NCBI GenBank assembly: GCA_963704565.1
Contig: OY969917.1
Span: 1,736,001 to 1,800,000 of the forward strand
DNA length: 64,000 nt
Reading direction: 5' to 3'
Source of the DNA: Rhodoblastus sp963704565
Lineage (GTDB): Bacteria; Pseudomonadota; Alphaproteobacteria; Rhizobiales; Beijerinckiaceae
The position numbers and the translations under genes were made by a program. The notes beneath the pieces were generated by a model. It was not told the DNA's origin. It did not search any database and was given only the letters and a program-made list of their open reading frames with translations. Below are positions 27,001-33,275 of the stretch, piece after piece. The first letter of the stretch is position 1. Every line of letters starts with the position of its first letter.

Positions 27001-27401
27001 TCGAAGGCTTCGACGAAGCCCGCCATGTCGTGACCTGCAATGGCCGCCGCCTGCCGCTCAATTCGACGGCCAGGCGCGGCGAGGCGGTGGCCGGCGTGCG
27101 CTTCAAGGCCTGGCGGCCCATTTCCGGCTATCACCCGACCATTTCGCCCCATGTGCCCCTGACCTTCGACATTGTCGACAAATGGAGCAAGAGGTCGCTT
27201 GGCGGCTGCGTCTATCATTCGGCCCATCCCGGCGGGCGCAATTACGAGACCTTCCCGGTGAATTCCTACGAAGCCGAAGCCCGCCGCCTCGCCCGCTTCC
27301 AGGACCACGGCCACACGCCCGGCCAAATCTGGCCGCCGACGCAGGAGGCGAGCGGGGATTTCCCGACCACGCTGGATTTGAGACGGCCGGTGGGGGCGTG
27401 A
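24093..27401 (+). CDS. Transglutaminase-DUF2126 fusion protein
   Basis: A 1102-residue protein. Residues 1-290 form a transglutaminase domain with an intact triad: Cys180 in SGSCRDTGW, His229 in DLHAWAEV and Asp245 in GLDPTSG. The remaining 800 residues are the DUF2126 region (LTMGGEPTFVSIDD, FLHYGQGKWYPGE, RWNAQAQ, later HVGTGGGNHVVIGG and LVEFRSFEMPPDARM), which has ATP-grasp/amidoligase-like features in published predictions. This fusion is a standard member of the ATP-grasp/alpha-E/transglutaminase operons. The 125-bp repeat and DUF559 gene separate it from the preceding operon genes. Confidence 0.9.
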   Translation: MAILAKLHHSTRYSYDRPVSLGPQIVRLRPAPHCRTQVLAYSLKIEPQNHFINWQQDPHGNYLARLVFPEPADVFSITVDLIAEMAVHNPFDFFIEDYAQTFPFVYANSLAKDISAYVGPEPAGPLLQKYLDTIPREKCGVVDFLVWLNQDLHKKINYVVRMEPGVQTPEESLRLASGSCRDTGWLLVQVLRHLGFAARFVSGYLIQLRADVKSLDGPSGTDHDFTDLHAWAEVYIPGAGWIGLDPTSGLFAGEGHLPLAATPHYASAAPIEGSFTGDARGDFAFEMTVERLDEKPRVTAPFSDEAWHALDALGEKVDADLRAQDVRLTMGGEPTFVSIDDYQAAEWNTEAVGPTKRAIADELTRRLREKFAPNGFLHYGQGKWYPGESLPRWTFSIYWRKDGEPIWRDVNLIARENPEQPSTPEQARHFCATVAEKLMIPEDYVIPAYEDPAQWILKESELPFNVTPGDSKLAEPEERARFAKVFDRGLDTPTGFVLPVQRWNAQAQTRSWISQKWPLRRGAIFLSPGDSPLGFRLPLSSLPYVPQSAYPFVVEQDPTEPRQPLPRADVIAQKYRRGAATPDQQPGDQQQFLDSSAEVRTALTVEPRDGRLHVFMPPVGFLEDYLELLAAVEETAKDLNLPVHIEGYPPPLDWRMQVIRVAPDPGVIEVNVHPSDNWDELVEISTTLYEQARLSRLGTEKFMIDGRHVGTGGGNHVVIGGATPDDSPFLRRPDLLKSLIIFWQRHPSLSYLFSGLFIGPTSQSPRIDEARHDTLYEMEIALSHTPGPGQDFLPPWLVDRLYRNLLTDVTGNTHRAEICIDKLYSPSGPTGRLGLVEFRSFEMPPDARMSLAQQLLLRALTAWFWREPREGALTRWGTSLHDRFMLPHYVWQDFLDVLEDLRRAGYAFDEEWYRAQYEFRFPFYGQVEHSGVKLEIRQALEPWHVMGEEGAVGGTVRFVDSSVERLQVRVEGFDEARHVVTCNGRRLPLNSTARRGEAVAGVRFKAWRPISGYHPTISPHVPLTFDIVDKWSKRSLGGCVYHSAHPGGRNYETFPVNSYEAEARRLARFQDHGHTPGQIWPPTQEASGDFPTTLDLRRPVGA

Positions 27402-27474
27402 GGAGAGGCGGTGGGTGCGCCCTTCTCCCCTTGCTGGAAGCGGCGGGAAACGCCAGAAGAGGCGCAGTCGCGAC

Positions 27475-27861
27475 TTATCGAGGTTCGATGCCCAAATCAA
27501 CCCGCATGGCCTGTTTCAGAGCGAACAATACAGGCGGGCGTTCTGGGTGAAAATCACCTTCCTTCAACGGATTCGTTTCAAACAGTCGCTCGACTTTCAG
27601 CCGCACATCAGGAGATGCAACGAGCTCGCAAACATTTTTCCAATGGCCAACCAATTTTGCCGCTTCTGGTGTCTGGTCAACTTCAGATTTGTGTAATGCG
27701 TGCAGCAAACTGACATAGGCCGCCTTCTTCTCACGAAATTTTCTTTCATCGAACGTCGCTCGACGTGAAAGCCATGACTGGAGAAAGCTCGTTAAGACGC
27801 CGCCGATAATCCCGCCGATACCCGCAGCCGATAAGAATGGAATGATAGACTCAACTGTCAT
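27475..27861 (-). CDS. Hypothetical single-pass membrane protein coupled to vapC
   Basis: A 128-residue protein with one N-terminal transmembrane segment (residues about 6-27, SIIPFLSAAGIGGIIGGVL) and a charged, largely helical cytoplasmic part. Its ATG overlaps the vapC stop (ATGA), implying translational coupling and a three-gene vapB-vapC-membrane protein operon. I do not recognise the family. It is convergent with the DUF2126 gene, 73 bp away. Confidence 0.7.
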   Translation of the reverse strand: MTVESIIPFLSAAGIGGIIGGVLTSFLQSWLSRRATFDERKFREKKAAYVSLLHALHKSEVDQTPEAAKLVGHWKNVCELVASPDVRLKVERLFETNPLKEGDFHPERPPVLFALKQAMRVDLGIEPR

Positions 27862-28280
27862 GACGCGACCGCCCAATCATCCAATTTCAATCCACCGACG
27901 CGAGAAAATTCCCGCATATTATTCGTCACCAGAACGCAACCGGCGGCCAGGGCGTGGCCGGCGATCATCGTGTCATTGGCGCCGATCGGCGTTCCGCGCG
28001 CCGCGAGTTCCTTGCGCAGGCGCGTCGCTTCCTCGGCCGCCGCGCGATCCCACGGCAAAACATCCGAAAGCCGCGCGACAAAACTCTCCACCAGCGTCGC
28101 GTGGCGCGGCGACGCGTTCCGGCCGATGGTTCCAAGCAGCATCTCGTAATAGGTGACGACGGAAATGACGATTTCGTCACCCCGCTCGACCGCCGCCTGC
28201 AAACGGTCGAGCGCAGCGCGCGGCCTTTCGCGCATGATGAACGAGCAGATATTGGTGTCGAGCATATAGACGGCGCTCAT
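27858..28280 (-). CDS. vapC: VapC-type PIN-domain toxin
   Basis: A 140-residue PIN-domain ribonuclease. The acidic metal ligands appear in YMLDTNICSF, the Glu of TYYEMLLG, the Asp of GANDTMIAGHA and the C-terminal TNNMREFSRV. VapC toxins cut RNA and are held inactive by VapB. Its start overlaps the vapB stop by four bases (ATGA). It is close kin in type, but not in sequence, to the second VapC at 31542. Confidence 0.92.
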   Translation of the reverse strand: MSAVYMLDTNICSFIMRERPRAALDRLQAAVERGDEIVISVVTYYEMLLGTIGRNASPRHATLVESFVARLSDVLPWDRAAAEEATRLRKELAARGTPIGANDTMIAGHALAAGCVLVTNNMREFSRVGGLKLDDWAVAS

Positions 28281-28525
28281 TTTTTCGCGCCGCCTTCATC
28301 CAGGGAAAAACGGCCTTCCTCGATCAGATCGGGCCGGTCGCGCAAAAAACTCTCGTCCGCGTGCGGCTCCGTGGCAAAGGAAGCCCAGCTTGGCCGCACG
28401 GGCCGCAACAACAGGGCGTCGCCGCGTTTCTCGATGGTCAGTTCGGTCACGCCAGGGAATTCGAAATCCTTGGGCAAGCGCACCGCCTGATTGCGGTTGT
28501 TACGGAAAATGGAAATTTTCCTCAT
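28277..28525 (-). CDS. vapB: VapB-type AbrB/SpoVT-fold antitoxin
   Basis: An 82-residue antitoxin. The first 45 residues are the DNA-binding swapped-hairpin fold (FRNNRNQAVRLPKDFEFPG), and the acidic tail would wrap the toxin. The frame is open further upstream but the ATG at 28525, with GGGAG before it, gives the standard start. It probably represses its own operon through the palindrome at 28550-28570. Confidence 0.9.
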   Translation of the reverse strand: MRKISIFRNNRNQAVRLPKDFEFPGVTELTIEKRGDALLLRPVRPSWASFATEPHADESFLRDRPDLIEEGRFSLDEGGAKK

Positions 28526-28549
28526 GTCGCGTCTCCCGAGCGCATCATA

Positions 28550-28570
28550 GACATATGCTAAGCATATGTC
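28550..28570. promoter_or_regulatory. Perfect palindrome, probable VapB operator
   Basis: Arms GACATATGC and GCATATGTC separated by TAA, 25 bp upstream of the vapB start. The position and symmetry fit an autoregulatory operator for the VapBC complex. AT-rich sequence here contrasts with the GC-rich surroundings. Confidence 0.7.
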
Positions 28571-28640
28571 GAACTGTCTTTTAATGCAACGGAAAGGCGC
28601 GCGATCCGAAACTGAGGCGATCTCATCGACGGATGCGCCC

Positions 28641-28928
28641 ATGGCCGAAAATTCCATTCAATCTGCAACTCCCGACGCCCTGCGCCCGCGCGCGCTGAAA
28701 AAATCCTTCGGCGGCGCAGCGGGCAAGGTCGCGGTGGATGGGCTCGACCTGACCGTCCGTCCGGGCGAATTCCATGCTCTGCTCGGCGCCAATGGCGCCG
28801 GCAAGACCACGACTTTGCGCATGGCCGCCGGCTCCTGCTACGGCCTCATTCCCGCCTTTTGCGCCGTCGCGCCGCTCTGGGCGAACAAGCCGCGCGCCGG
28901 CGCGGCCGAGGCTTTCGCGCCGGCTTGA
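28641..28928 (+). pseudogene. Truncated ABC transporter ATP-binding protein
   Basis: A 95-codon frame starting MAENSIQSATPDALRPRALKK. Residues 20-65 are a typical ABC ATPase N-terminus ending in a full Walker A motif (LLGANGAGKTTTLRMAAG). The sequence then switches to an unrelated Ala-rich tail and stops; Q-loop, signature and Walker B are missing. It is therefore a fragment, not a working ATPase. No permease gene lies nearby. Confidence 0.75.
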
Positions 28929-28955
28929 GCGCGCCGTGGCGGAACAAAATAAAAT

Positions 28956-28977
28956 CGCCGGCCCCGAAGGGCCGGCG
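28956..28977 (-). terminator. Rho-independent terminator (minus strand)
   Basis: Perfect nine-base stem CGCCGGCCC/GGGCCGGCG with a four-base loop. Read on the minus strand it is followed by ATTTTATTTTG. It lies about 45 bp beyond the stop of the minus-strand gene at 29022. Confidence 0.75.
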
Positions 28978-29021
28978 TGAAGTTGGCGCCGCCCTCCCGG
29001 ACGCCGCCGAAAATGTCGCGC

Positions 29022-29315
29022 TTAAGCGCGCGACATCATGTAAAGCAAAGGCGTTTCGAAAGCCGGAACCCCGTCAACGCCCAGGGCGCGCAACGCGGCC
29101 GGCGCCGCGACCGTAACGATCGCGCAGCCGCTCTCCGCGCTTTGACGCATCAAGGCATAGGTTTCTTCGGCGAAAGCAAACTCCGGATATGGTTCCGCCG
29201 GCAGATCCTGGGGCGAAAATTTCGCCGCCCATCCCCAGATCGTGTCATGCCCAGCCGGCACGTCCCGGGAAATGAAATCCTCCGGCGGACGTCCGCTTCG
29301 CTTCGCAACGCCCAT
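29022..29315 (-). CDS. Conserved hypothetical protein (97 aa)
   Basis: A 97-residue protein with no signal peptide or membrane segment. It starts MGVAKRSGRPPEDFISRD, includes DTIWGWAAKFSPQDLP and ends in a hydrophobic/aromatic stretch LLYMMSRA. The ATG at 29315 has GAGGGGAG upstream, and a good terminator follows the stop, so it is probably a real single-gene unit. Function unknown. The 265 bp upstream to the Lrp gene contain no recognised feature. Confidence 0.6.
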   Translation of the reverse strand: MGVAKRSGRPPEDFISRDVPAGHDTIWGWAAKFSPQDLPAEPYPEFAFAEETYALMRQSAESGCAIVTVAAPAALRALGVDGVPAFETPLLYMMSRA

Positions 29316-29581
29316 AGCTCCCCTCGTCCCAACCACATCGACCCGACGGCCTGTCGCCGATCGCGACACGCCGCCCGCCCGGATTCATAAGGCTGCCGGA
29401 CCGTTTTTCTTTTGTTGAGAATGGAACACGCTTCTCACGCCCCGCGCGGTCTTCCGCCGCTCCGCAGGCCTTCCCGCACTTCCGGTCTTCAGCCGTTTTG
29501 GCGAGTCGTCGTTTTCGCCCCACTTATTCCAAAGGATGAGATAGCAAATTCGATGGCGCCTGCAATTGATTCAACGCAAAG

Positions 29582-30052
29582 TCAGCGCCGGGGCGGCGGT
29601 TCTGGAATCCGATAGGCCGATGTCGCCTTGATCCGCTCCATGGCGAAGCGCGAGGTGACCTTTTTCAGCGGCGCCGCCGCGATCAGGCGCTGGTAGAAGC
29701 CGTCATAGGCGGCCGTGTCCGGGACCACCACCCGCAGCAGATAATCGACGTCGCCGGCCATGCGATAAACGTCCATCACCTCGGGCATGGAAGAGACCGC
29801 CTGAGCGAAACGCGCCAGCCAGGCCTGCGAATGGTCGTCGGTCTCGACCGAAACGAAAACGGTGAGGCCAAGCCCGATTTTTTGCGGATCGACCAACGCC
29901 ACGCGTCCGGTGATGACCCCGGATTTTTCGAGCTTCTGAACCCTCTTCCAGCAGGGCGTGGGCGAAAGGCCGACCTCGCGCGCGAGATCGGCGACCGCGA
30001 TATTGGCGTTTTCCTGAAGCGCGGTCAGAATTTTGCGATCGATCGCGTCCAT
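29582..30052 (-). CDS. Lrp/AsnC family transcriptional regulator
   Basis: A 156-residue regulator. It begins MDAIDRKILTALQENANI, has the helix-turn-helix VADLAREVGLSPTPCWKRVQKLEKSGVI, and ends with the RAM ligand-sensing domain (VFVSVETDD, VMDVYRMAGDVDYLLRVVVPD). Lrp/AsnC proteins control amino-acid metabolism genes as octamers or dimers of dimers. The 30052 start gives the family's canonical beginning; an ATG at 30112 would add a basic extension. No obvious target gene is adjacent, so its regulon cannot be inferred. Confidence 0.9.
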   Translation of the reverse strand: MDAIDRKILTALQENANIAVADLAREVGLSPTPCWKRVQKLEKSGVITGRVALVDPQKIGLGLTVFVSVETDDHSQAWLARFAQAVSSMPEVMDVYRMAGDVDYLLRVVVPDTAAYDGFYQRLIAAAPLKKVTSRFAMERIKATSAYRIPEPPPRR

Positions 30053-30304
30053 CGACTTGCCCCTGAGCGGAATGGCCGCGGCGGCGGCCGCGAGCTTCCC
30101 GCCGAGCCGCAAGAACTAAGCGAATATCGCCTCGCGCGCCAACGGATTCCCGCCGTCCGCCGCATTGGCGCGCCGGCGGCGACTTCACGATCTCTTGTTC
30201 AAGCGCCAACTTGACCGGCGATGAACGCGCGCTCAATCTGCCCCGGCGGAGTTGCGACTTGCCCTGTCGCGAGTCGTCCCGTTGCGACGCAAGGGAGACC
30301 TTTC

Positions 30305-30526
30305 ATGAAATCGCGCAAGACCCTTCTGCTCGGCGCCTTGGCTCTCGCCATCGCTTTGTCCTCGACGGTCACGCCGGCTTCCGCTCTGGGCGGCTGCGGC
30401 CCGAACGGCCACCGCAATGGATGGGGCCGTTGCGTCTGGGGTGGCCAAAATCAAGGCTGGTGCCTGCGCCACACGGGCCATACCGCGACGCGCATGCCCG
30501 ATGGAACAATGCGCTGCTTCAGGTGA
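30305..30526 (+). CDS. Small secreted GCG-motif protein, second copy
   Basis: A 73-residue protein with a signal peptide (residues 1-28, ending ASA) and the mature start LGGCGPNGHRNGWGRC, which parallels GGCGPYGHRGPYGGC in the protein at 353-634. Four cysteines in total could form disulphides. The ATG at 30305 has GGGAG at good spacing; an upstream ATG at 30221 would place the signal peptide internally. Function unknown. Confidence 0.7.
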   Translation: MKSRKTLLLGALALAIALSSTVTPASALGGCGPNGHRNGWGRCVWGGQNQGWCLRHTGHTATRMPDGTMRCFR

Positions 30527-30548
30527 GGCGCCTCGGCCAAGTGCGAGA

Positions 30549-31382
30549 CTATTGCTGAATCTGCCAACTCGCCTGACGGCCGGCGTCAACGCTCAGGGCG
30601 ACGCGCTTTTCCTCGCGGCCGCAAGCGAGGCAGACGGCGCGGCGGGGCGCGGCGGCAAAGTAATCCGGCCCCATGGCGATGCGCAAATGTTCGTCGCGGG
30701 GACAGAAGCCCAGCGCGGGGTCGAAGCCGATCCAGCCGATCGGATCGACAAAGACTTCCGCCCAGGCGTGATGGGCGGCGGCCTCGCCCACATCCTCGCA
30801 GCCGAGATAGAAGCCGGAGACGAAGCGCGCCGGAACGCCGAGGGCGCGCGCCGCCGCGACGAAAACCTGGGCCAGTTCGCGGGCCGAGCCGGCGCGCGCG
30901 GCGAAAACTTCGTTGGCGGGGCGCGGGGATTCGGTCTCGCCGGGCGCGAAGGCAAGCGACTTGTGCTGCGCCGCCATCAGAAGGTGCATCCGCCCCAGCG
31001 GATCGCTTTCCCCCGCCAAAGCGTCGCGCGCGAAGAGCGCCAGCTCTTCGCCGGCATGAGTCGCCGGCGCGTCGCGCAGAAAAACGTCGAGCGGAAATTT
31101 TTCGGCGAGCCCGCGCACAACGCCGGCGGCGTCATGGGTCTCGACCACCCCTTCCGCCGCGATCGTCACGCTGTCGAGCGGGCCGTCGTGCGAACAGGCG
31201 TGGACGACATTGCCGAAGGCGTCCTCGCCGCGCCGCAGGGTGGCGTCCGGCTGAACGTCAACCCGCCAATCCCTGATTTCCTGGCTGTCGAAACCGCGCG
31301 GCGTGAGCCGGAGAATCTGGTTCAGGCCGCGAACCGGCTCGGCATAGGTGATCTGGAGCTGAAATTGAACGGATGCGCGCAT
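30549..31382 (-). CDS. Transglutaminase-like protein lacking the catalytic Cys
   Basis: A 277-residue homologue of the 22402 transglutaminase. The N-terminal beta region and the core are both present, with His205 in HHAWAEV and Asp221 in GFDPALG. Alignment on PAR(F/Y)VSG places Ala167 (AGSAREL) where the working enzyme has Cys182 (KGVCQDF). It should therefore be unable to form the thioester and may act as a binding or regulatory subunit. It is the expected third gene of the split ATP-grasp/alpha-E operon, now separated from it by vapBC. Confidence 0.87.
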   Translation of the reverse strand: MRASVQFQLQITYAEPVRGLNQILRLTPRGFDSQEIRDWRVDVQPDATLRRGEDAFGNVVHACSHDGPLDSVTIAAEGVVETHDAAGVVRGLAEKFPLDVFLRDAPATHAGEELALFARDALAGESDPLGRMHLLMAAQHKSLAFAPGETESPRPANEVFAARAGSARELAQVFVAAARALGVPARFVSGFYLGCEDVGEAAAHHAWAEVFVDPIGWIGFDPALGFCPRDEHLRIAMGPDYFAAAPRRAVCLACGREEKRVALSVDAGRQASWQIQQ

Positions 31383-31442
31383 GGAGCAAGATCCTCCTCA
31401 AGGTTGAAATGTGTTTTGGCGGCGCGCGAAGCCGCCGGTTTT

Positions 31443-31543
31443 AGAGCATATTCCCAAAAAGTTGCAGACTTTTTGGACAAGAATATGCGTTGAAACAATG
31501 AACTAGAGACTTCTTCCGATTCCGAAGGAACGGAAAAGGCTCT
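31443..31543 (-). repeat. RIME-like palindromic repeat, copy 3
   Basis: A 101-bp copy in reverse orientation with a few substitutions. It lies between the transglutaminase-like gene and vapC, and its last two bases contribute to the vapC stop codon (TAG formed by 31542-31544). Confidence 0.85.
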
Positions 31544-31952
31544 AGAGTTCTCCCCAATCGATCACGCTCAGGCCCGGCACGCGCGCGAATTCTTTCACAT
31601 TGGCGATGACGAGCGCCGCTTGCCGCCGACGCGCCTGCGCGGCGATGAGAATGTCGAAAGGACCGATCGGCGTTCCCTCGCGTTTGAGATGGGCGCGAAT
31701 TGCGCCGGCCTCGGCGGCGTCCTCGGCGTCGAAGGCGAGAATCTCAATTCCCGCCGCGAGAAATTCGTCGAGCACGCGACCATTGCGTTCCGGCCTTTCG
31801 CTGTTGGCGGCGCCGAAACGCAGTTCGAACAAAACGATGGCCGAAAGCGTCAAACGGCCCTCGGCGAGGCGCTCCTCGTTATAGCGCCGGCGAAAGGCGG
31901 GCTGGCGACCGGTCAGCAGGCCAATGACGATATTGGTGTCCAGGCACAGCAC
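31542..31952 (-). CDS. vapC: VapC-type PIN-domain toxin, second locus
   Basis: A 136-residue PIN-domain protein starting with GTG. Metal ligands are in LCLDTNIVIG, the Glu of LFELRFG, the Asp of GPFDILIAAQA and the C-terminal IANVKEFARV. The start is eight bases after the vapB stop. The stop codon coincides with the edge of the RIME-like repeat. It is predicted to be an active ribonuclease toxin. Confidence 0.9.
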   Translation of the reverse strand: MLCLDTNIVIGLLTGRQPAFRRRYNEERLAEGRLTLSAIVLFELRFGAANSERPERNGRVLDEFLAAGIEILAFDAEDAAEAGAIRAHLKREGTPIGPFDILIAAQARRRQAALVIANVKEFARVPGLSVIDWGEL

Positions 31953-31960
31953 GGCGGGCC

Positions 31961-32215
31961 TCAGTCGAAGGATGCGTCGTCGTCAAGCTCGGGCCTCAGA
32001 TCGTCGGCCCGCCGGTCGGGAAAATCCTTGCCGCCGAGCGCGTCGATCCCGGCCCAGAAGGCGCCGGCGTCGAAAAGCTTGTCCCCGATCGGCTCAAGAA
32101 TCACCTTGTCGCCGATCTTGCTGACCCGCACTTCGCTCCCCGGCATGCGAAATTCCTTCGGCAGTCGCACCGCCTGGCTGCGTCCGTGCATGAAAAGCTT
32201 CGCCGTGGCGCTCAT
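31961..32215 (-). CDS. vapB: VapB-type AbrB-fold antitoxin, second locus
   Basis: An 84-residue antitoxin: MSATAKLFMHGRSQAVRLPKEF DNA-binding half, then an acidic toxin-binding tail (DDLRPELDDDASFD). The start at 32215 is preferred to 32227 by family pattern. Its upstream region has AT-rich TAGATATCT-type sequence in a GC-rich context, a plausible operator. It begins 65 bp after the alpha-E stop. Confidence 0.88.
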   Translation of the reverse strand: MSATAKLFMHGRSQAVRLPKEFRMPGSEVRVSKIGDKVILEPIGDKLFDAGAFWAGIDALGGKDFPDRRADDLRPELDDDASFD

Positions 32216-32280
32216 CGGCCGCCTCATTGATAGATATCTTTAGATAGATACCACAGCGCGAAACCAGAGGTCAAATCCCA

Positions 32281-33240
32281 TTAGCCGATCAGATATTGCT
32301 CGGTGATTTCCGCGCCGAGCCGGTTGTTGTCGGTCACGAACTCGTCAACGAATTCGTGCAGGCCGGATTGGAAAATCTCACCGATCAAGGCGCCCTCCAG
32401 CCGGCGTTTCATGTTGCGGGCGTGGCGCTGGGAGGCGCCCTGACGCCCATATTGGGCGGCGATGGCGTCGAGGAAGCGCACGATATTGTCGTAGCAGGAA
32501 ATGAGCGAGCGCGGCATTTCCGGGCGCAGGATCAGCAAGTCCGCGACATTCCACGGCTTGATGCTCTCGCGATAGACCCAGTGATAGGCGGTGAGCGCGG
32601 AAACCGAGCGCAGGATCGCCGACCACTGGAAATAATCGACCGAGCCGCCGACCGTCTCCTGCTCGGGCAGCAGTACGTGAAATTTCACGTCGAGCACGCG
32701 GGCGGTGTTGTCGGCGCGTTCGACATAGACGCCGAGTCGCGAGAAATAATAGGCGTCGTTGCGCAGCATCGAGCGATAGCCCGAGCCGTCATAGAGGCTC
32801 GACGTGGTCTTCACGTAGTCGAGGAAGCCGATCAGATCCTCGCGGTCGATCCGGCCTTGCGCCTTGTGCGCCGCCTCGAATTTCTTCAGCTCCAGCCAGG
32901 CGCTGTTGATGCCTTCCCACATTTCGACGGTCAGCGCGGTGCGCACGGCGCGGGCGTTGGTTCGTCCGAATTCGATGCAATTGCGGATGCTCGACAGATT
33001 GCGCTCGTCGAAGGCGAGATAGGCGATGACATTGGCCTCGTCGGCCGTGTCGAAATGGTCGAAAAAGGTCTCGTCGGCGCCGGAGGCGATCAGCACGCTC
33101 TTCCATTCGTCCTGCGCCGTGGCGTACGCCGTGGGCAAGGCGGCGATGCGGCTGGAGGCCTCGATCAGGCGGGAAAGGAAATCGGCGCGCTCCAGATAGC
33201 GCGAGACCCAGAAGAGATTGTCGGCGGTGCGGGCGAGCAT
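32281..33240 (-). CDS. Alpha-E domain protein
   Basis: A 319-residue helical protein of the alpha-E family. It starts MLARTADNLFWVSRYLERADFLSRL, equivalent to the second half of the fused protein at 19886. The conserved arginines and glutamates of the family are in the opening helix and in FSRLGVYVERADNTARVLD. The function is unproven; it always accompanies the permuted ATP-grasp protein and may be its carrier or partner. It begins 35 bp after the ATP-grasp stop, in the same operon. Confidence 0.9.
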   Translation of the reverse strand: MLARTADNLFWVSRYLERADFLSRLIEASSRIAALPTAYATAQDEWKSVLIASGADETFFDHFDTADEANVIAYLAFDERNLSSIRNCIEFGRTNARAVRTALTVEMWEGINSAWLELKKFEAAHKAQGRIDREDLIGFLDYVKTTSSLYDGSGYRSMLRNDAYYFSRLGVYVERADNTARVLDVKFHVLLPEQETVGGSVDYFQWSAILRSVSALTAYHWVYRESIKPWNVADLLILRPEMPRSLISCYDNIVRFLDAIAAQYGRQGASQRHARNMKRRLEGALIGEIFQSGLHEFVDEFVTDNNRLGAEITEQYLIG

Positions 33241-33275
33241 GGGACGGACTCGATGCGAAAGGCTGCGTTCTTGCT

